Of a stretch of 5,378 nt of DNA, positions 4,931-5,378 are shown piece after piece. The translations under genes were made by a program, and so were the position numbers. The DNA is taken from NCBI GenBank assembly GCA_910588175.1, contig CAJUQQ010000097.1:1-5378 (forward strand). The letters run 5' to 3'. Source of the DNA: an uncultured Oscillibacter sp. Its GTDB lineage: Bacteria; Bacillota; Clostridia; Oscillospirales; Oscillospiraceae. The notes below the pieces were generated by a model. The model saw only the letters and a list, made by a program, of their open reading frames with translations, made no database searches and was not told the DNA's origin. The first letter of the stretch is position 1. Every line of letters begins with the position of its first letter.

Positions 4931-5378
4931 ATGGCCTTTCGCAAACCCTGGGTCTCCCCTCTGTTTCCCTTCTCCTGGCGGGACCTGGCTCTTACCGCGG
5001 CGATTTTCTCCTGCGCTGTGGCGCTGTGCTTCTTCCTCCAGAACGCGGGAGTTATCGAGGGCTTTGCCCCTCCGGTCTTTGTACTGGCGGTACTGCTGAT
5101 CTCCCGGCTTACCACCGGCTATCTCTTCGGCCTCATCGCCACGGTGCTGGGCATGGTCTGCGTCAACTTCGTGTTCACCTTTCCCTACTGGGCCTTTAAT
5201 CTGAGCCTCTCCGGCTATCCCCTCACCTTTTTCACGCTCTTGATGGTCTCCCTCATCACCTGCACCCTCACAGCCCAGGCCAAGCGCCAGGCCAACCTCC
5301 TGGCGGAGAACGAACGGGAGAAAATGCGGGCCAACCTCCTCCGCTCCGTCTCCCACGACATCCGCACCCCCCTGACCT
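4931..5378 (+). CDS. KdpD-like (DUF4118) sensor histidine kinase, N-terminal part only
   Basis: This is the N-terminal 149 codons of a membrane sensor histidine kinase; the rest lies past the right edge. The ATG is preceded by AAAGGAG (4916-4922) with an 8-base spacer. After a short cytoplasmic lead there are four hydrophobic spans (about 19-36, 47-60, 63-82 and 97-115) with the layout of the DUF4118 sensor region found in KdpD. A charged linker (AKRQANLLAENEREKMRANLL, roughly 117-137) leads into the dimerisation/phosphoacceptor H-box LRSVSHDIRTPLT, where H142 should be autophosphorylated. The long cytoplasmic KdpD and USP domains that precede the membrane region in true K+-sensing KdpD are absent, so I do not assign kdpD. 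Related short kinases usually pair with an OmpR-family response regulator, expected just downstream. Its stimulus cannot be read from this sequence. Confidence 0.9.
   Translation, partial: MAFRKPWVSPLFPFSWRDLALTAAIFSCAVALCFFLQNAGVIEGFAPPVFVLAVLLISRLTTGYLFGLIATVLGMVCVNFVFTFPYWAFNLSLSGYPLTFFTLLMVSLITCTLTAQAKRQANLLAENEREKMRANLLRSVSHDIRTPLT

Overview
This window reads as chromosomal DNA from an anaerobic, endospore-forming, GC-rich Clostridia species, most like the Oscillospiraceae (Flavonifractor, Intestinimonas or Lawsonibacter type). That placement is an inference. It rests on strong GC bias at third codon positions, Gram-positive Shine-Dalgarno sites, an Rnf complex whose operon starts with rnfC, and a SpoVB-like flippase. 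No mobile element, CRISPR array or RNA gene was seen.

Layout. Positions 1-2331 (minus strand) hold the start of an rnf operon: a complete rnfC, then rnfD overlapping it by 4 bp and running off the left edge. Positions 2332-2696 are a 365-base non-coding stretch. It contains, in the minus-strand sense, a folded rnf leader of about 100 nt, a good sigma-A promoter flanked by inverted repeats, a stretch with short repeats and no gene, and the intrinsic terminator of the next gene upstream. Positions 2697-3362 (minus) encode an Asp/Glu-racemase-family protein with its own promoter. A 123-bp divergent intergenic region follows. Positions 3486-4862 (plus) encode a SpoVB/MurJ-type lipid-flippase homologue that starts at TTG. 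A strong extended -10 promoter sits across its stop codon and drives a KdpD-like membrane histidine kinase (4931 to the right edge, plus), which is cut off just after its phosphoacceptor histidine.

How the genes work together. RnfC and RnfD belong to the ferredoxin:NAD+ oxidoreductase that couples electron flow to Na+ or H+ export. RnfC is the soluble NADH-side subunit and RnfD a membrane flavoprotein. The racemase and flippase share a divergent promoter region, and both families can serve peptidoglycan synthesis (D-amino acid supply and lipid-linked precursor export), but a functional link is only inferred. The kinase probably begins a separate two-component operon. Overall this is a housekeeping region. 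I found no convincing new multi-gene system. The points most worth a second look are the rnf control region, the unusual N-terminus of the racemase, and the short kinase with its own promoter.
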